Of a stretch of 64,000 bases of DNA, positions 25,221 through 33,383 are shown piece after piece. Location: the NCBI RefSeq assembly GCF_026810365.1, contig NZ_CP113948.1, positions 3,249,001 through 3,313,000 of the forward strand, written 5' to 3'. A program made the position numbers and the translations under genes. Source of the stretch: Flavobacterium praedii. Lineage in GTDB: Bacteria; Bacteroidota; Bacteroidia; Flavobacteriales; Flavobacteriaceae. The notes below the pieces were generated by a model. It did not search any database, was not told where the DNA came from, and was given only the letters and a program-made list of their open reading frames with translations. Position 1 is the stretch's first letter, and every line of letters begins with the position of its first letter.

Positions 25221-26375
25221 ATGGTGATTTCCAACAAAGCACTTAGATTTATTATAGCGACTTTCGTTATATGTCTTCCTTTTACTAGTATGGCAAATCC
25301 TGAAAAGGATACTACAACTGTTCAAACTGAAGTTACACACGGAGCCACAGCAGAAAGCCATGAAGCTCATGCCGAACCTACAGATGTTAAATCTAAAGTA
25401 AAAGCATTTATTAAACATCACGTTTTAGATTCTCACGAATTTTCTTTTGCACAAGACGATGAAACAGGAGTGCATTATGGTTTTGCATTACCTATTATTC
25501 TTTGGGATAATGGATTTCAAATTTTCTCTTCTTCAAAATTCGAACACGGAGAAGCGGTTGCAGAATCAAATGGTAATTTCTATAAGTTAAACCACCATGA
25601 CGGAAAAATTTACAAAACGGATGCTGCTGGAACTATAACTGAAGATGAAAAAACAAGTTTTCCAACAAATGTTCGTCCTTTGGATTTATCAATCACAAAA
25701 ACAGTTTTCTCCATTTTTCTTGCAGCAATTTTGATGTTTGTGATTTTCACAAGTTTGGCAAAATCATATGCTAAAAATAATGGAATTGCTTCTGGTATTG
25801 GTCGTATTTTTGAACCAATTGTATTATACGTTCGTGACGAAATTGCAATCCCAAATATTGGAGAGAAACATTATAAGAAATACATGAGTTATTTATTGAC
25901 TATCTTTTTCTTTATATTGTTCTTGAATATTTTTGGTTTGATGCCTTTTGGTATCAATGTAACTGGAAATCTTACCATTACTTTTTCATTAGCTATCCTT
26001 ACTTTTTTAATTACCAATTTTACGGCTAATAAAAACTATTGGGGTCACATTTTCTGGATGCCAGGTGTGCCAAAAGTGATGCGTCTTGTTTTGGCTCCAA
26101 TTGAATTGTTAGGTGTTTTTATTAAACCATTCTCATTAATGATACGTTTGTATGCAAACATTTTTGCAGGACATATTGTATTGATGAGTATTATTGGTTT
26201 AATGTTCATTTTCAAAAGTTGGTTAGGAAGTAGTTTGTCTTTTGGTTTATCATTTGCACTTTCTATTCTTGAGATATTAGTTGCTTTTTTACAAGCGTAT
26301 ATTTTCACGATGTTATCTGCTTTGTACTTTGGTAGTGCAGTAGAAGAACATCACCATGAGGAAGCTCATCATTAA
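25221..26375 (+). CDS. atpB: F1Fo ATP synthase subunit a
   Basis: 384 residues from the ATG at 25221; a TTG 45 nt upstream lies inside the promoter. Subunit a forms the proton half-channels against the c ring. The N-terminus has a signal-like hydrophobic segment and a His/Glu-rich periplasmic region of about 140 residues, longer than in E. coli and usual for Bacteroidota. Six transmembrane helices follow, with the essential arginine in LMIRLYANIFAGHIVL. The C-terminus ends in a His-rich tail. Confidence 0.95.
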   Translation: MVISNKALRFIIATFVICLPFTSMANPEKDTTTVQTEVTHGATAESHEAHAEPTDVKSKVKAFIKHHVLDSHEFSFAQDDETGVHYGFALPIILWDNGFQIFSSSKFEHGEAVAESNGNFYKLNHHDGKIYKTDAAGTITEDEKTSFPTNVRPLDLSITKTVFSIFLAAILMFVIFTSLAKSYAKNNGIASGIGRIFEPIVLYVRDEIAIPNIGEKHYKKYMSYLLTIFFFILFLNIFGLMPFGINVTGNLTITFSLAILTFLITNFTANKNYWGHIFWMPGVPKVMRLVLAPIELLGVFIKPFSLMIRLYANIFAGHIVLMSIIGLMFIFKSWLGSSLSFGLSFALSILEILVAFLQAYIFTMLSALYFGSAVEEHHHEEAHH

Positions 26376-26378
26376 AAG

Positions 26379-26437
26379 TTAGAAATTAGAATTCAGAAAT
26401 TAGAAATCACTTCTAATCTTTAAATTCTAATCTCTAA
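26379..26437. repeat. Tandem-arm hairpin between atpB and atpE
   Basis: Two 27-nt arms (26379-26405 and 26411-26437) pair with only four transition mismatches around a 5-nt loop. Each arm contains near-repeats of the unit TTAGAAA. There is no T tract after it, so it is not a typical terminator. Confidence 0.6.
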
Positions 26438-26474
26438 ATTCAAAAAGAATGTTTAATTTTTAATTATATATATT

Positions 26475-26666
26475 ATGGAAATTCCACAAATCGTAGGAGC
26501 AGGATTGATCGTTATCGGAGCAGGTTTAGGTATTGGTAGAATTGGTGGTTCAGCAATGGACGCTATTGCTCGTCAACCAGAAGCTTCTGGAAAAATCCAA
26601 ACTGCAATGCTTATTGCAGCTGCACTTATTGAAGGTATTGGTTTTGCTGCGTTATTCGCATCTTAA
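26475..26666 (+). CDS. atpE: F1Fo ATP synthase subunit c
   Basis: 63 residues forming a two-helix hairpin. The first helix has the glycine repeat GAGLGIGRIGG, the loop has ARQPEA, and the second helix has the proton-carrying glutamate in LIEGIGFAALF. The sequence around the glutamate does not show an obvious sodium-site set, so proton coupling is assumed. A strong hairpin follows the gene. Confidence 0.96.
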   Translation: MEIPQIVGAGLIVIGAGLGIGRIGGSAMDAIARQPEASGKIQTAMLIAAALIEGIGFAALFAS

Positions 26667-26678
26667 TTAAAACTAAAA

Positions 26679-26717
26679 AAACAATAGTTGCAACGGTTGG
26701 TTGTAACTATTGTTTTA
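26679..26717. promoter_or_regulatory. Intercistronic hairpin after atpE
   Basis: AAAACAATAGTTGCAAC (26679-26695) pairs with 26701-26717 over 17 bp with one G-T wobble around a 5-nt loop, followed by AATT. It lies inside the operon, so it may attenuate transcription or protect the atpE transcript, which is needed in excess over other subunits. Confidence 0.65.
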
Positions 26718-26797
26718 ATTAAATGTTGAAAATTATATTAAACAGATTAAATTTTATTTTTTAAAATACAATTTACATTATATACAATTTATAAAAA

Positions 26798-27298
26798 ATG
26801 GAAAAGTTAATAAATCAGTTTGAGTTGGGTTTGTTCTTCTGGCAAGTATTAATATTTATCGGATTAATAATCTTATTGAAAAAATTTGCTTGGAAACCTA
26901 TTCTTGATGCAGTTAATGATAGAGAAGAAGGAATTAAAAACGCTTTGCTTTCTGCTGAAAATGCTAGAAAAGAAATGCAAAATTTGCAAGCAGACAACCA
27001 ACGTATTTTACAAGAAGCAAGATTAGAGCGTGACAACATGCTTAAAGATGCTCGTGAAATGAAAGACAAAATGGTTGACGATGCTAAAACTGAAGCTCAA
27101 GCTCAAGGTCAAAAAATGATCGAGCAAGCTAAAGCGGCTATTGAAAGTGAAAAAAATGCAGCTATGGCTGAATTAAAATTACATGTTTCTACATTATCTC
27201 TTAGCATTGCTGAAAAATTATTAAAAGATGAACTATCTAACAAAGAAGCTCAAACTAAATTGGTTGAGAAATTGTTAGGTGACGTAAAATTGAATTAA
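26798..27298 (+). CDS. atpF: F1Fo ATP synthase subunit b
   Basis: 166 residues: an N-terminal membrane helix (LGLFFWQVLIFIGLIILLKKF, in parts, about 11-31) followed by WKPILDAVNDREEGI and a long alpha-helical coiled coil (about 45-160) rich in Glu, Lys and Ala. This is the peripheral stalk subunit that links Fo to delta and alpha. Next gene 2 nt downstream. Confidence 0.95.
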   Translation: MEKLINQFELGLFFWQVLIFIGLIILLKKFAWKPILDAVNDREEGIKNALLSAENARKEMQNLQADNQRILQEARLERDNMLKDAREMKDKMVDDAKTEAQAQGQKMIEQAKAAIESEKNAAMAELKLHVSTLSLSIAEKLLKDELSNKEAQTKLVEKLLGDVKLN

Positions 27299-27300
27299 TC

Positions 27301-27834
27301 ATGGCAAGTACTAGAGCAGCAATTCGTTATGCAACCGCAATTTTAGATTTATCCAATTCAAAAGGAACATCTGAAGCTGTGAATAATGACATGAAATCTA
27401 TTGCTTCAACGATTAAAGGAAATGAGGAGTTGAGTACTTTTATTCAAAACCCAACCATTAAAGTAGAAGTGAAAGAGAAGGCACTTTTAGAGGTTTTTGC
27501 TACTGTTGATAATGTTACTAAAGGATTACTTCATTTGTTGTTTGAAAACAAAAGGTTCGAAATCCTAGATATTATCGCTGCAGAGTATAGCAAATTATTT
27601 GATATCATGAATAATGTTGAAGTAGCAAAAGTAACTACAGCAATTGCTATGGATGCAGCACTTGAAGCTAAAGTTTTGGCTAAAATAGCAACATTATCCG
27701 ATAAGAAAATCACAATTGAAAATACCGTAGATCCTTCTATTATTGGTGGATTTATTTTAAGAATAGGCGATCAGCAGTATAATGCTTCTGTTGCCAACAG
27801 ATTACAAATATTAAAGAGAGAGTTAAGTAATTAG
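27301..27834 (+). CDS. atpH: F1 ATP synthase subunit delta
   Basis: 177 residues. It has the N-terminal helical bundle (RAAIRYATAILDLSNSKG) and the C-terminal motif TIENTVDPSIIGGFILRIGDQQYNASV (in parts) of the OSCP/delta family. It joins the peripheral stalk to the top of the alpha3beta3 head. The order after atpF and before atpA is standard. Confidence 0.95.
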   Translation: MASTRAAIRYATAILDLSNSKGTSEAVNNDMKSIASTIKGNEELSTFIQNPTIKVEVKEKALLEVFATVDNVTKGLLHLLFENKRFEILDIIAAEYSKLFDIMNNVEVAKVTTAIAMDAALEAKVLAKIATLSDKKITIENTVDPSIIGGFILRIGDQQYNASVANRLQILKRELSN

Positions 27835-27872
27835 TTTTATTACACATAAAAGTGTCTAAATTATAAATTAAG

Positions 27873-29450
27873 ATGGCGGAAATTAAACCTGCTGAAATAT
27901 CAGCAATATTAAGAAAGCAAGTAGAAGGTTTTGAATCTGGTGCTACGCTGGAGGAAGTAGGAACGGTACTTCAAGTTGGAGATGGTATTGCTCTTATTTA
28001 TGGGCTTTCAAATGTTCAATATGGTGAATTAGTTGAATTCGAAAACGGATTAGAAGCTATCGTTTTGAATCTTGAACAAGACAATGTTGGGGTGGTACTT
28101 TTAGGACCTTCAACAGGAATCAAAGAAGGATCTACTGCAAAAAGAACACAACGTATTGCTTCCCTTAAAACAGGTGAAGGAATGGTAGGACGTGTAGTGA
28201 ACACGCTTGGTTTTCCAATTGATGGAAAAGGACCGATCGGTGGTGAATTATTCGAAATGCCATTAGAAAGAAAAGCTCCTGGAGTTATCTTCCGTCAACC
28301 CGTTACTGAACCATTACAAACAGGAGTAAAAGCAGTTGATGCGATGATCCCAGTTGGTCGTGGACAACGTGAGTTGGTTATTGGTGACCGTCAAACAGGT
28401 AAATCTACTGTTTGTATCGATACCATCTTAAATCAAAAAGAATTTTATGATGCTGGGAAACCAGTATTTTGTATATATGTTGCGATTGGTCAAAAAGCTT
28501 CTACTGTTGCAGGAATTGCAAAAATGTTAGAAGAAAAAGGAGCAATGGCTTATACTGTGATCGTAGCTGCAAATGCTTCTGATCCAGCTCCGATGCAAGT
28601 TTACGCTCCTTTCGCAGGTGCGGCTATTGGAGAATATTTTAGAGATTCAGGTCGTCCAGCTTTAATTGTTTATGATGATTTATCTAAACAAGCTGTTGCT
28701 TACCGTGAGGTTTCTCTTTTATTAAGAAGACCACCGGGACGTGAAGCATATCCTGGAGACGTTTTCTACTTACACAGTCGTTTATTAGAGCGTGCTTGTA
28801 AAGTGATTGCTGATGATGGAATTGCAAAAGACATGAATGATTTACCAGATTCTTTAAAAGGAATCGTAAAAGGTGGAGGTTCATTGACTGCATTGCCAAT
28901 TATCGAAACACAAGCTGGTGACGTTTCTGCATATATCCCAACAAACGTAATTTCGATTACAGATGGTCAAATTTTCTTGGATGGAGATTTGTTTAATTCT
29001 GGGGTTCGTCCAGCTATTAACGTAGGTATTTCTGTATCTCGTGTTGGAGGTAATGCTCAAATTAAATCAATGAAAAAAGTAGCAGGTACTTTGAAACTGG
29101 ATCAAGCACAATTCCGTGAATTGGAAGCGTTTGCAAAATTTGGTTCTGATCTTGATGCGGTTACATTGAACGTAATTGAAAAAGGAAAAAGAAACGTTGA
29201 AATCTTGAAACAAGGTTTAAATGACCCTTATACAGTTGAAGACCAAGTTGCAATTATTTATGCTGGATCTAAAAACTTATTAAGAAATGTTCCTGTGAAT
29301 AAAGTGAAAGAATTCGAGAAAGATTTCTTGGAATTCTTAAACAACAAACACAGAGCCACTCTTGATGCTTTGAAAGCAGGAAAATTAACAGATGAAATTA
29401 CAGATGTATTGGAAACTGTTGCAAAAGAAATTTCAGCGAAATATAACTAA
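27873..29450 (+). CDS. atpA: F1 ATP synthase subunit alpha
   Basis: 525 residues. The N-terminal beta barrel is followed by the nucleotide-binding domain with the P-loop GDRQTGKST (about 171-179), [10 protein letters not shown], and [18 protein letters not shown] (in parts). The family motif [14 protein letters not shown] follows. It forms the non-catalytic sites of F1. The catalytic partner beta (atpD) is not in this window. Confidence 0.98.
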   Translation: MAEIKPAEISAILRKQVEGFESGATLEEVGTVLQVGDGIALIYGLSNVQYGELVEFENGLEAIVLNLEQDNVGVVLLGPSTGIKEGSTAKRTQRIASLKTGEGMVGRVVNTLGFPIDGKGPIGGELFEMPLERKAPGVIFRQPVTEPLQTGVKAVDAMIPVGRGQRELVIGDRQTGKSTVCIDTILNQKEFYDAGKPVFCIYVAIGQKASTVAGIAKMLEEKGAMAYTVIVAANASDPAPMQVYAPFAGAAIGEYFRDSGRPALIVYDDLSKQAVAYREVSLLLRRPPGREAYPGDVFYLHSRLLERACKVIADDGIAKDMNDLPDSLKGIVKGGGSLTALPIIETQAGDVSAYIPTNVISITDGQIFLDGDLFNSGVRPAINVGISVSRVGGNAQIKSMKKVAGTLKLDQAQFRELEAFAKFGSDLDAVTLNVIEKGKRNVEILKQGLNDPYTVEDQVAIIYAGSKNLLRNVPVNKVKEFEKDFLEFLNNKHRATLDALKAGKLTDEITDVLETVAKEISAKYN

Positions 29451-29458
29451 TCTAGTGA

Positions 29459-29514
29459 ATAGTGAAAAGTGAATGGTTTTGACTATTTACTTTTCACAAC
29501 TCACTTTTCACTAT
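29459..29514. repeat. Tandem-arm hairpin between atpA and atpG
   Basis: ATAGTGAAAAGTGA (29459-29472) pairs perfectly with 29501-29514, and further AGTGA/TCACT-type units fill the loop, so several alternative pairings are possible. It fills most of the 71-bp spacer. Confidence 0.55.
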
Positions 29515-29521
29515 AAATAAA

Positions 29522-30382
29522 ATGGCAAATTTAAAGGAAATCCGTAATAGAATTACTTCCATTTCATCTACGATGCAAATTACATCGGCAATGAAAATGG
29601 TTTCTGCAGCAAAGCTAAAGAAAGCACAAGATGCGATCACAGCAATGCGCCCTTATGCCGAAAAATTAACGGAATTATTACAAAATCTTTCTGCTTCGCT
29701 AGATGGTGATGTTGGTGGAGAATTTACAACACAGCGTGAAGTAAAAAAAGTTTTAATTGTTGCCATTACTTCTAATAGAGGTTTATGTGGTGCGTTTAAT
29801 ACCAATGTAATTAAGGAAGCTAAAAACCGTTCTGAATATTATGCTGGTAAGCAAGTTGATATTTTTGCAATCGGTAAAAAAGGAAACGATATTTTGTCTA
29901 AAACATTGAGTGTTATTGACAATCAAAGTTCAATTTTTGATCATCTTACTTTTGATAATGTGGCTGCTATTGCAGAAACATTAACACAAAAATTTGTTAC
30001 AGGTGAATATGATAGAATTGAATTGGTTTACAATCAGTTTAAAAATGCAGCTACTCAAATTGTACAAACGGAGCAGTTTTTACCATTAGCACCTATTCAA
30101 TCTGATAAACCAGTTTCAACAGGAGATTACATTTTCGAGCCTGCAAAGGACGAAATTGTTTTGACTTTGATTCCAAAAGCGTTGAAAACACAATTGTATA
30201 AAGGGATTCGTGATTCATTTGCTTCTGAGCATGGAGCACGTATGACTGCAATGCACAAAGCAACAGACAATGCAACTGACTTAAGAGATCAATTAAAATT
30301 GACTTATAATAAAGCTCGTCAAGCTGCGATTACCAATGAGATTCTTGAAATTGTTGGTGGAGCAGAGGCTTTGAAAGGATAA
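29522..30382 (+). CDS. atpG: F1 ATP synthase subunit gamma
   Basis: 286 residues, the usual length. The N-terminal helix of the central shaft is ANLKEIRNRITSISSTMQIT (19-21 residues, conserved), with SNRGLCGAFNTNV in the middle and the C-terminal helix NKARQAAITNEILEIVGGAEAL (in parts). It is the rotating shaft of F1. It ends the operon at a strong intrinsic terminator; atpD and atpC are elsewhere, as is common in Bacteroidota. Confidence 0.97.
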   Translation: MANLKEIRNRITSISSTMQITSAMKMVSAAKLKKAQDAITAMRPYAEKLTELLQNLSASLDGDVGGEFTTQREVKKVLIVAITSNRGLCGAFNTNVIKEAKNRSEYYAGKQVDIFAIGKKGNDILSKTLSVIDNQSSIFDHLTFDNVAAIAETLTQKFVTGEYDRIELVYNQFKNAATQIVQTEQFLPLAPIQSDKPVSTGDYIFEPAKDEIVLTLIPKALKTQLYKGIRDSFASEHGARMTAMHKATDNATDLRDQLKLTYNKARQAAITNEILEIVGGAEALKG

Positions 30383-30402
30383 TTTTAAAATGCATAAAAA
30401 AG

Positions 30403-30428
30403 AAAAAAGAGCCATTTGGCTCTTTTTT
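30403..30428 (+). terminator. atp operon terminator
   Basis: AAAAAAGAGCC pairs with GGCTCTTTTTT around the 4-nt loop ATTT, ending in a T tract, 20 bp after the atpG stop. Confidence 0.88.
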
Positions 30429-30452
30429 TATGCTTTGTTTTATAGGAACAAA

Positions 30453-30581
30453 TAGCTTTATAGTCCTTAGCTCTGTATTTAAGGGAGATTCTTAGCTTTA
30501 CCCTGGCTCTGTTTTTTATTGGCGAAACTTAGCTTTGACCATGCTCTGTTTTGTGGGGACCGATTAGCTTTATTAACCCCT
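30453..30581. repeat. Degenerate tandem array after the atp operon
   Basis: Three and a half units begin at 30453, 30493, 30530 and 30565 with TAGCTTTA or TAGCTTTG. Each full unit has GCTCTGT 8-17 nt later and ends in a purine-rich GGnGA-type segment (GGGAGATTC, GGCGAAAC, GGGGACCGA). Unit lengths are 40, 37 and 35 nt. The whole 342-bp gap (30383-30724) otherwise holds the atp terminator and the GNAT promoter. Confidence 0.6.
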
Positions 30582-30670
30582 TATCTAAATTTTATTTTAC
30601 AAATATCTGCAATAAAACGGGTTTGTGCAATACCCACTTTTAGTGATATTTCAATTAAATTTCTTTATTC

Positions 30671-30699
30671 TTTGAATTATTTCTTTTTCAGTATTTTTG
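30671..30699 (+). promoter_or_regulatory. Promoter of the GNAT gene
   Basis: TTTG (30671-30674), 17 nt, TATTTTTG (30692-30699): a close match to the Bacteroidota -33/-7 consensus, 25 nt before the TTG start at 30725. Confidence 0.65.
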
Positions 30700-30724
30700 T
30701 ATTTTATTTCTAAACATTGTTCAA

Positions 30725-31162
30725 TTGAATATAGTCGAATTTTCCACCGTTCCTGAAATGCTTGCTCAAATTGAGACAATGCAACATTTGTACCCTAATC
30801 TCACTTTGGAAAAATATGAATCCTATCTACAACAAATGGTACCTCATAATTATAAACAAGTAGCTGTTTTTGATGGCGATATTTGTGTTGGATTATCCGG
30901 TTTTTGGACAGCCGTTAAGTTGTGGACTGGTAAATATATTGAAATAGACAATTTTATTGTTCATTCGGAACACCGTTCTAAAGGGATTGGCAAAATGATG
31001 ACGGATTATATTGACACTAAAGCCCGTGCAGAAGGTTGTACAGCAATTGTTTTGGATGCTTTTACCGGAAATTTCACAGCACACCGTTTTTATTACAATC
31101 AAGGATATGTGCCAAAAGGTTTCCATTTTCTAAAAATGATTAATGAGGAGGGATTAACTTAG
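30725..31162 (+). CDS. GNAT family N-acetyltransferase
   Basis: 145 residues from a TTG at 30725. The acetyl-CoA binding motif is seen in VHSEHRSKGIGKMM (R/Q-x2-G-x-G/A type), with the preceding EIDNFIV strand and the C-terminal AHRFYYNQGY. This fold transfers an acetyl group to an amine. The acceptor is unknown. It is a single-gene unit with its own promoter and a terminator hairpin that overlaps the next promoter. Confidence 0.9.
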   Translation: MNIVEFSTVPEMLAQIETMQHLYPNLTLEKYESYLQQMVPHNYKQVAVFDGDICVGLSGFWTAVKLWTGKYIEIDNFIVHSEHRSKGIGKMMTDYIDTKARAEGCTAIVLDAFTGNFTAHRFYYNQGYVPKGFHFLKMINEEGLT

Positions 31163-31200
31163 GAATTATTTTTTTTGAAACTTTATTCAACCACAAAACA

Positions 31201-31231
31201 CAAAAAATAACCAAAGAATTGGTTATTTTTG
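31201..31231 (+). terminator. Terminator hairpin overlapping the next promoter
   Basis: CAAAAAATAACC (31201-31212) pairs with GGTTATTTTTG (31221-31231) with one bulged A. The descending arm contains TATTTTTG (31224-31231), which is also a perfect -7 box for the downstream flippase gene. Confidence 0.65.
31224..31231 (+). promoter_or_regulatory. Flippase gene promoter -7 box
   Basis: TATTTTTG matches TAnnTTTG and lies 29 nt before the TTG start at 31261. It excludes the longer in-frame TTG start at 31219. Confidence 0.5.
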
Positions 31232-31260
31232 TTTTTATAATAATTAACATAAAAATAATT

Positions 31261-32730
31261 TTGGGATTATATAAAAAGCTTTTTCAACAAACTGCCATAT
31301 ACGGACTTGCCACAGTAATACCTAGAATGTTCAGCTTTTTGCTGGTACCACTTTACACGGGATTATTGCCTCAAGCAGAGTATGGAAAGGTATCCATAAT
31401 TTTTGCTTGGATGATTTTTTTCAATGTGATTCTGGCTTACGGGATGGAAACCGCTTTCTTTAGATTTTATAATTCTGAAAAAAACAAAGATAGTGTAGTA
31501 GAAACGACAATTGTTTCTATTTTTTGGTCCACTATTCTTTTTGTCTTTATAGCTTTGTTATTTCGCAATTCATTAGCGCATTGGTCTGGAGTTGATACAC
31601 AATACATAACCTTTTCTATTTGGATTTTAGCATTGGATGCTTTAGTGATCGTACCTTTTTCTAAATTGCGTGCCAATCAAAGACCAAAGTTTTATGCTTT
31701 AATCAAAATAGGAAATGTTTTGGTTAATCTATCTTTCAATCTTTTTTTTCTGTTGTATTTGCCAAGCATTTCGGTTTCGCAACCCGATAGTTTTTTAAGT
31801 TCCGTTTATATTGATAATTTTCAGATAGGATATATTTTTCTGGCCAATATTATTGCTAGTTTCCTAACTTTTGTGGTGCTATTTCCTGATTACTTTACAA
31901 TCAAATGGAAATTTGATTACGAGCTCTGGAAACGGATGATGCAATACGGTTTGCCTATTATGGTTGCCGGCATTGCTTTTGCCATAAACGAACAGTTTGA
32001 CAAAATCCTTTTAGGAAAACTGCTGCCTGCCAATATCGCCGCAGAACAAGTTGGAGTGTACTCCGCTTGTTATAAGTTAGGACTATTCATGGTTTTGTTT
32101 AGAACCGCTTACACTTTAGGAATCGAACCTTTCTTTTTTAGTCATGCTTCGAATGATAATGCACCACAAACGTATGCAACGGTGACCAAATATTTTGTCA
32201 TTTTCGGTTCTTTTATTTTATTGTCAGTAATTGTATTTGCTGATCTTTTGAAACAAATTATGATCCCAAATGCTGCTTATTGGGAAGCAATGAAAGTCGT
32301 TCCGTTGATTATTTTAGCTAATTTTTTTCTCGGAATTTACACGAACCTTTCAGTTTGGTATAAACTTATCGACAAAACATATGTAGGTGCTTATATTTCA
32401 ATAGTTGGAGCATTAGTAACCTTAATTTTGAATTATTTATTGATTCCAAAATACAGTTATTATGGTTCTGCGATTGCTACCATTTCGGCTTATGGGAGTA
32501 TGATGTTTATATCGTATTATCTCGGAAATAAATACTATCCCATACCGTATGACAAGAAGAAAATAGGAGGTTATTTAGGATTATCTATTGGTTTTTCATG
32601 TATTTCCTTCTACATTTTTAGAGAGAATTATTATATCGGAATTGCACTTTTGGCAGTATTTTTGGGCTTTATATATTACAATGAAAAAGAAACACTTTTA
32701 CGAATTTTAAAACGTCCAACTAAAAATTAG
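31261..32730 (+). CDS. Polysaccharide flippase (Wzx/MATE-like)
   Basis: 489 residues from a TTG at 31261, giving LGLYKKLFQQTAIYGLATVIPRM, of which KKLFQQTAIYGLATVIPRM is typical of the family start. A frame from 31219 would begin inside the promoter. About fourteen transmembrane segments form the MOP/PST fold. It probably flips an undecaprenyl-linked oligosaccharide across the inner membrane. It lies 24 kb from the exopolysaccharide locus, next to dut and a sugar nucleotidyltransferase, an arrangement I associate with Flavobacteriaceae. Confidence 0.88.
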   Translation: MGLYKKLFQQTAIYGLATVIPRMFSFLLVPLYTGLLPQAEYGKVSIIFAWMIFFNVILAYGMETAFFRFYNSEKNKDSVVETTIVSIFWSTILFVFIALLFRNSLAHWSGVDTQYITFSIWILALDALVIVPFSKLRANQRPKFYALIKIGNVLVNLSFNLFFLLYLPSISVSQPDSFLSSVYIDNFQIGYIFLANIIASFLTFVVLFPDYFTIKWKFDYELWKRMMQYGLPIMVAGIAFAINEQFDKILLGKLLPANIAAEQVGVYSACYKLGLFMVLFRTAYTLGIEPFFFSHASNDNAPQTYATVTKYFVIFGSFILLSVIVFADLLKQIMIPNAAYWEAMKVVPLIILANFFLGIYTNLSVWYKLIDKTYVGAYISIVGALVTLILNYLLIPKYSYYGSAIATISAYGSMMFISYYLGNKYYPIPYDKKKIGGYLGLSIGFSCISFYIFRENYYIGIALLAVFLGFIYYNEKETLLRILKRPTKN

Positions 32731-32731
32731 G

Positions 32732-32836
32732 AGCTTAATCCTGCTATCCGCTGTATTCCCACTTTAGAAAAACTACGGCAAAAAAGCCTTGTTTTTCTAA
32801 AGCGGGAGATGCCGCTTCTATCAGGGCTAGGGCTTT
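32732..32836. repeat. Structured intergenic repeat with CCTGCTATCCGCT and ATCAGGGCTAGGG ends
   Basis: A 17-bp inner stem with one mismatch (32757-32773 with 32791-32807) is capped by GGC/GCC in the loop. The outer part pairs imperfectly: CCTGCTATCCGC on the left with GCCGCTTCTATCAGGG on the right. I recall the two end motifs as a frequent intergenic repeat in Flavobacterium genomes. It is followed by a short T tract and may also terminate the flippase transcript. Confidence 0.65.
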
Positions 32837-32863
32837 TTACAATCAATAATATTTAGAGTAAAC

Positions 32864-33298
32864 ATGACAATCAATATCATAAACAAATCGCAACACGCAT
32901 TACCAAATTATGAAACTATTGCTTCGGCTGGAATGGACCTAAGAGCCAATTTGACCGAATCTATAACCTTGAATCCACTGGAAAGAACCATTGTAAAAAC
33001 AGGACTTTTTATAGAATTACCTATTGGTTATGAAGCTCAAGTGCGGCCAAGAAGTGGTTTGGCTGCCAAAAACGGTATAACAGTCCTAAATGCTCCAGGA
33101 ACAGTCGACGCCGATTATAGAGGCGAAATTGGAGTAATTTTAGTAAATTTATCTAACGATCCATTTGTTATCCAAAATGGAGAGCGCATTGCCCAACTCA
33201 TTATCGCCAAACACGAACGAGCGGAGTGGATTGAAGTACAAGAATTAACCGAAACATTCCGTGGAGAAGGCGGTTTTGGAAGTACAGGAGTAAAATAA
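32864..33298 (+). CDS. dut: dUTP diphosphatase
   Basis: 144 residues with all five trimeric dUTPase motifs in order: [39 protein letters not shown] and the flexible C-terminal [10 protein letters not shown]. It hydrolyses dUTP to dUMP and pyrophosphate, keeping uracil out of DNA and feeding thymidylate synthesis. It stands between the flippase and a nucleotidyltransferase gene. Confidence 0.97.
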   Translation: MTINIINKSQHALPNYETIASAGMDLRANLTESITLNPLERTIVKTGLFIELPIGYEAQVRPRSGLAAKNGITVLNAPGTVDADYRGEIGVILVNLSNDPFVIQNGERIAQLIIAKHERAEWIEVQELTETFRGEGGFGSTGVK

Positions 33299-33302
33299 AT
33301 TA

Positions 33303-33375
33303 ATTTAATAATTTAAAGATTAAATAATTGAATGATTCTAATCTTTCAATCTTTTAATTTTTCAATCTTTTAATA
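33303..33375. repeat. AT-rich tandem-arm hairpin in the dut-nucleotidyltransferase spacer
   Basis: The left part has AATTTAAAGATTAAA-type units and the right part has two copies of TTTCAATCTTTTAAT-type units that are partly complementary to it. The spacer is low in complexity and resembles in layout the hairpins at 26379, 29459, 43381 and 49388. Confidence 0.4.
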
Positions 33376-33383
33376 AAAAGAAT

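Noticed and set aside
30453..30581. Possible CRISPR array
   Set aside because: Unit lengths of 35-40 nt vary, repeats are degenerate and there are no constant-length spacers or cas genes.
30519..30713. 64-codon plus-strand ORF from a TTG after the atp operon
   Set aside because: It runs through the degenerate tandem array and the GNAT promoter and encodes no recognisable domain.
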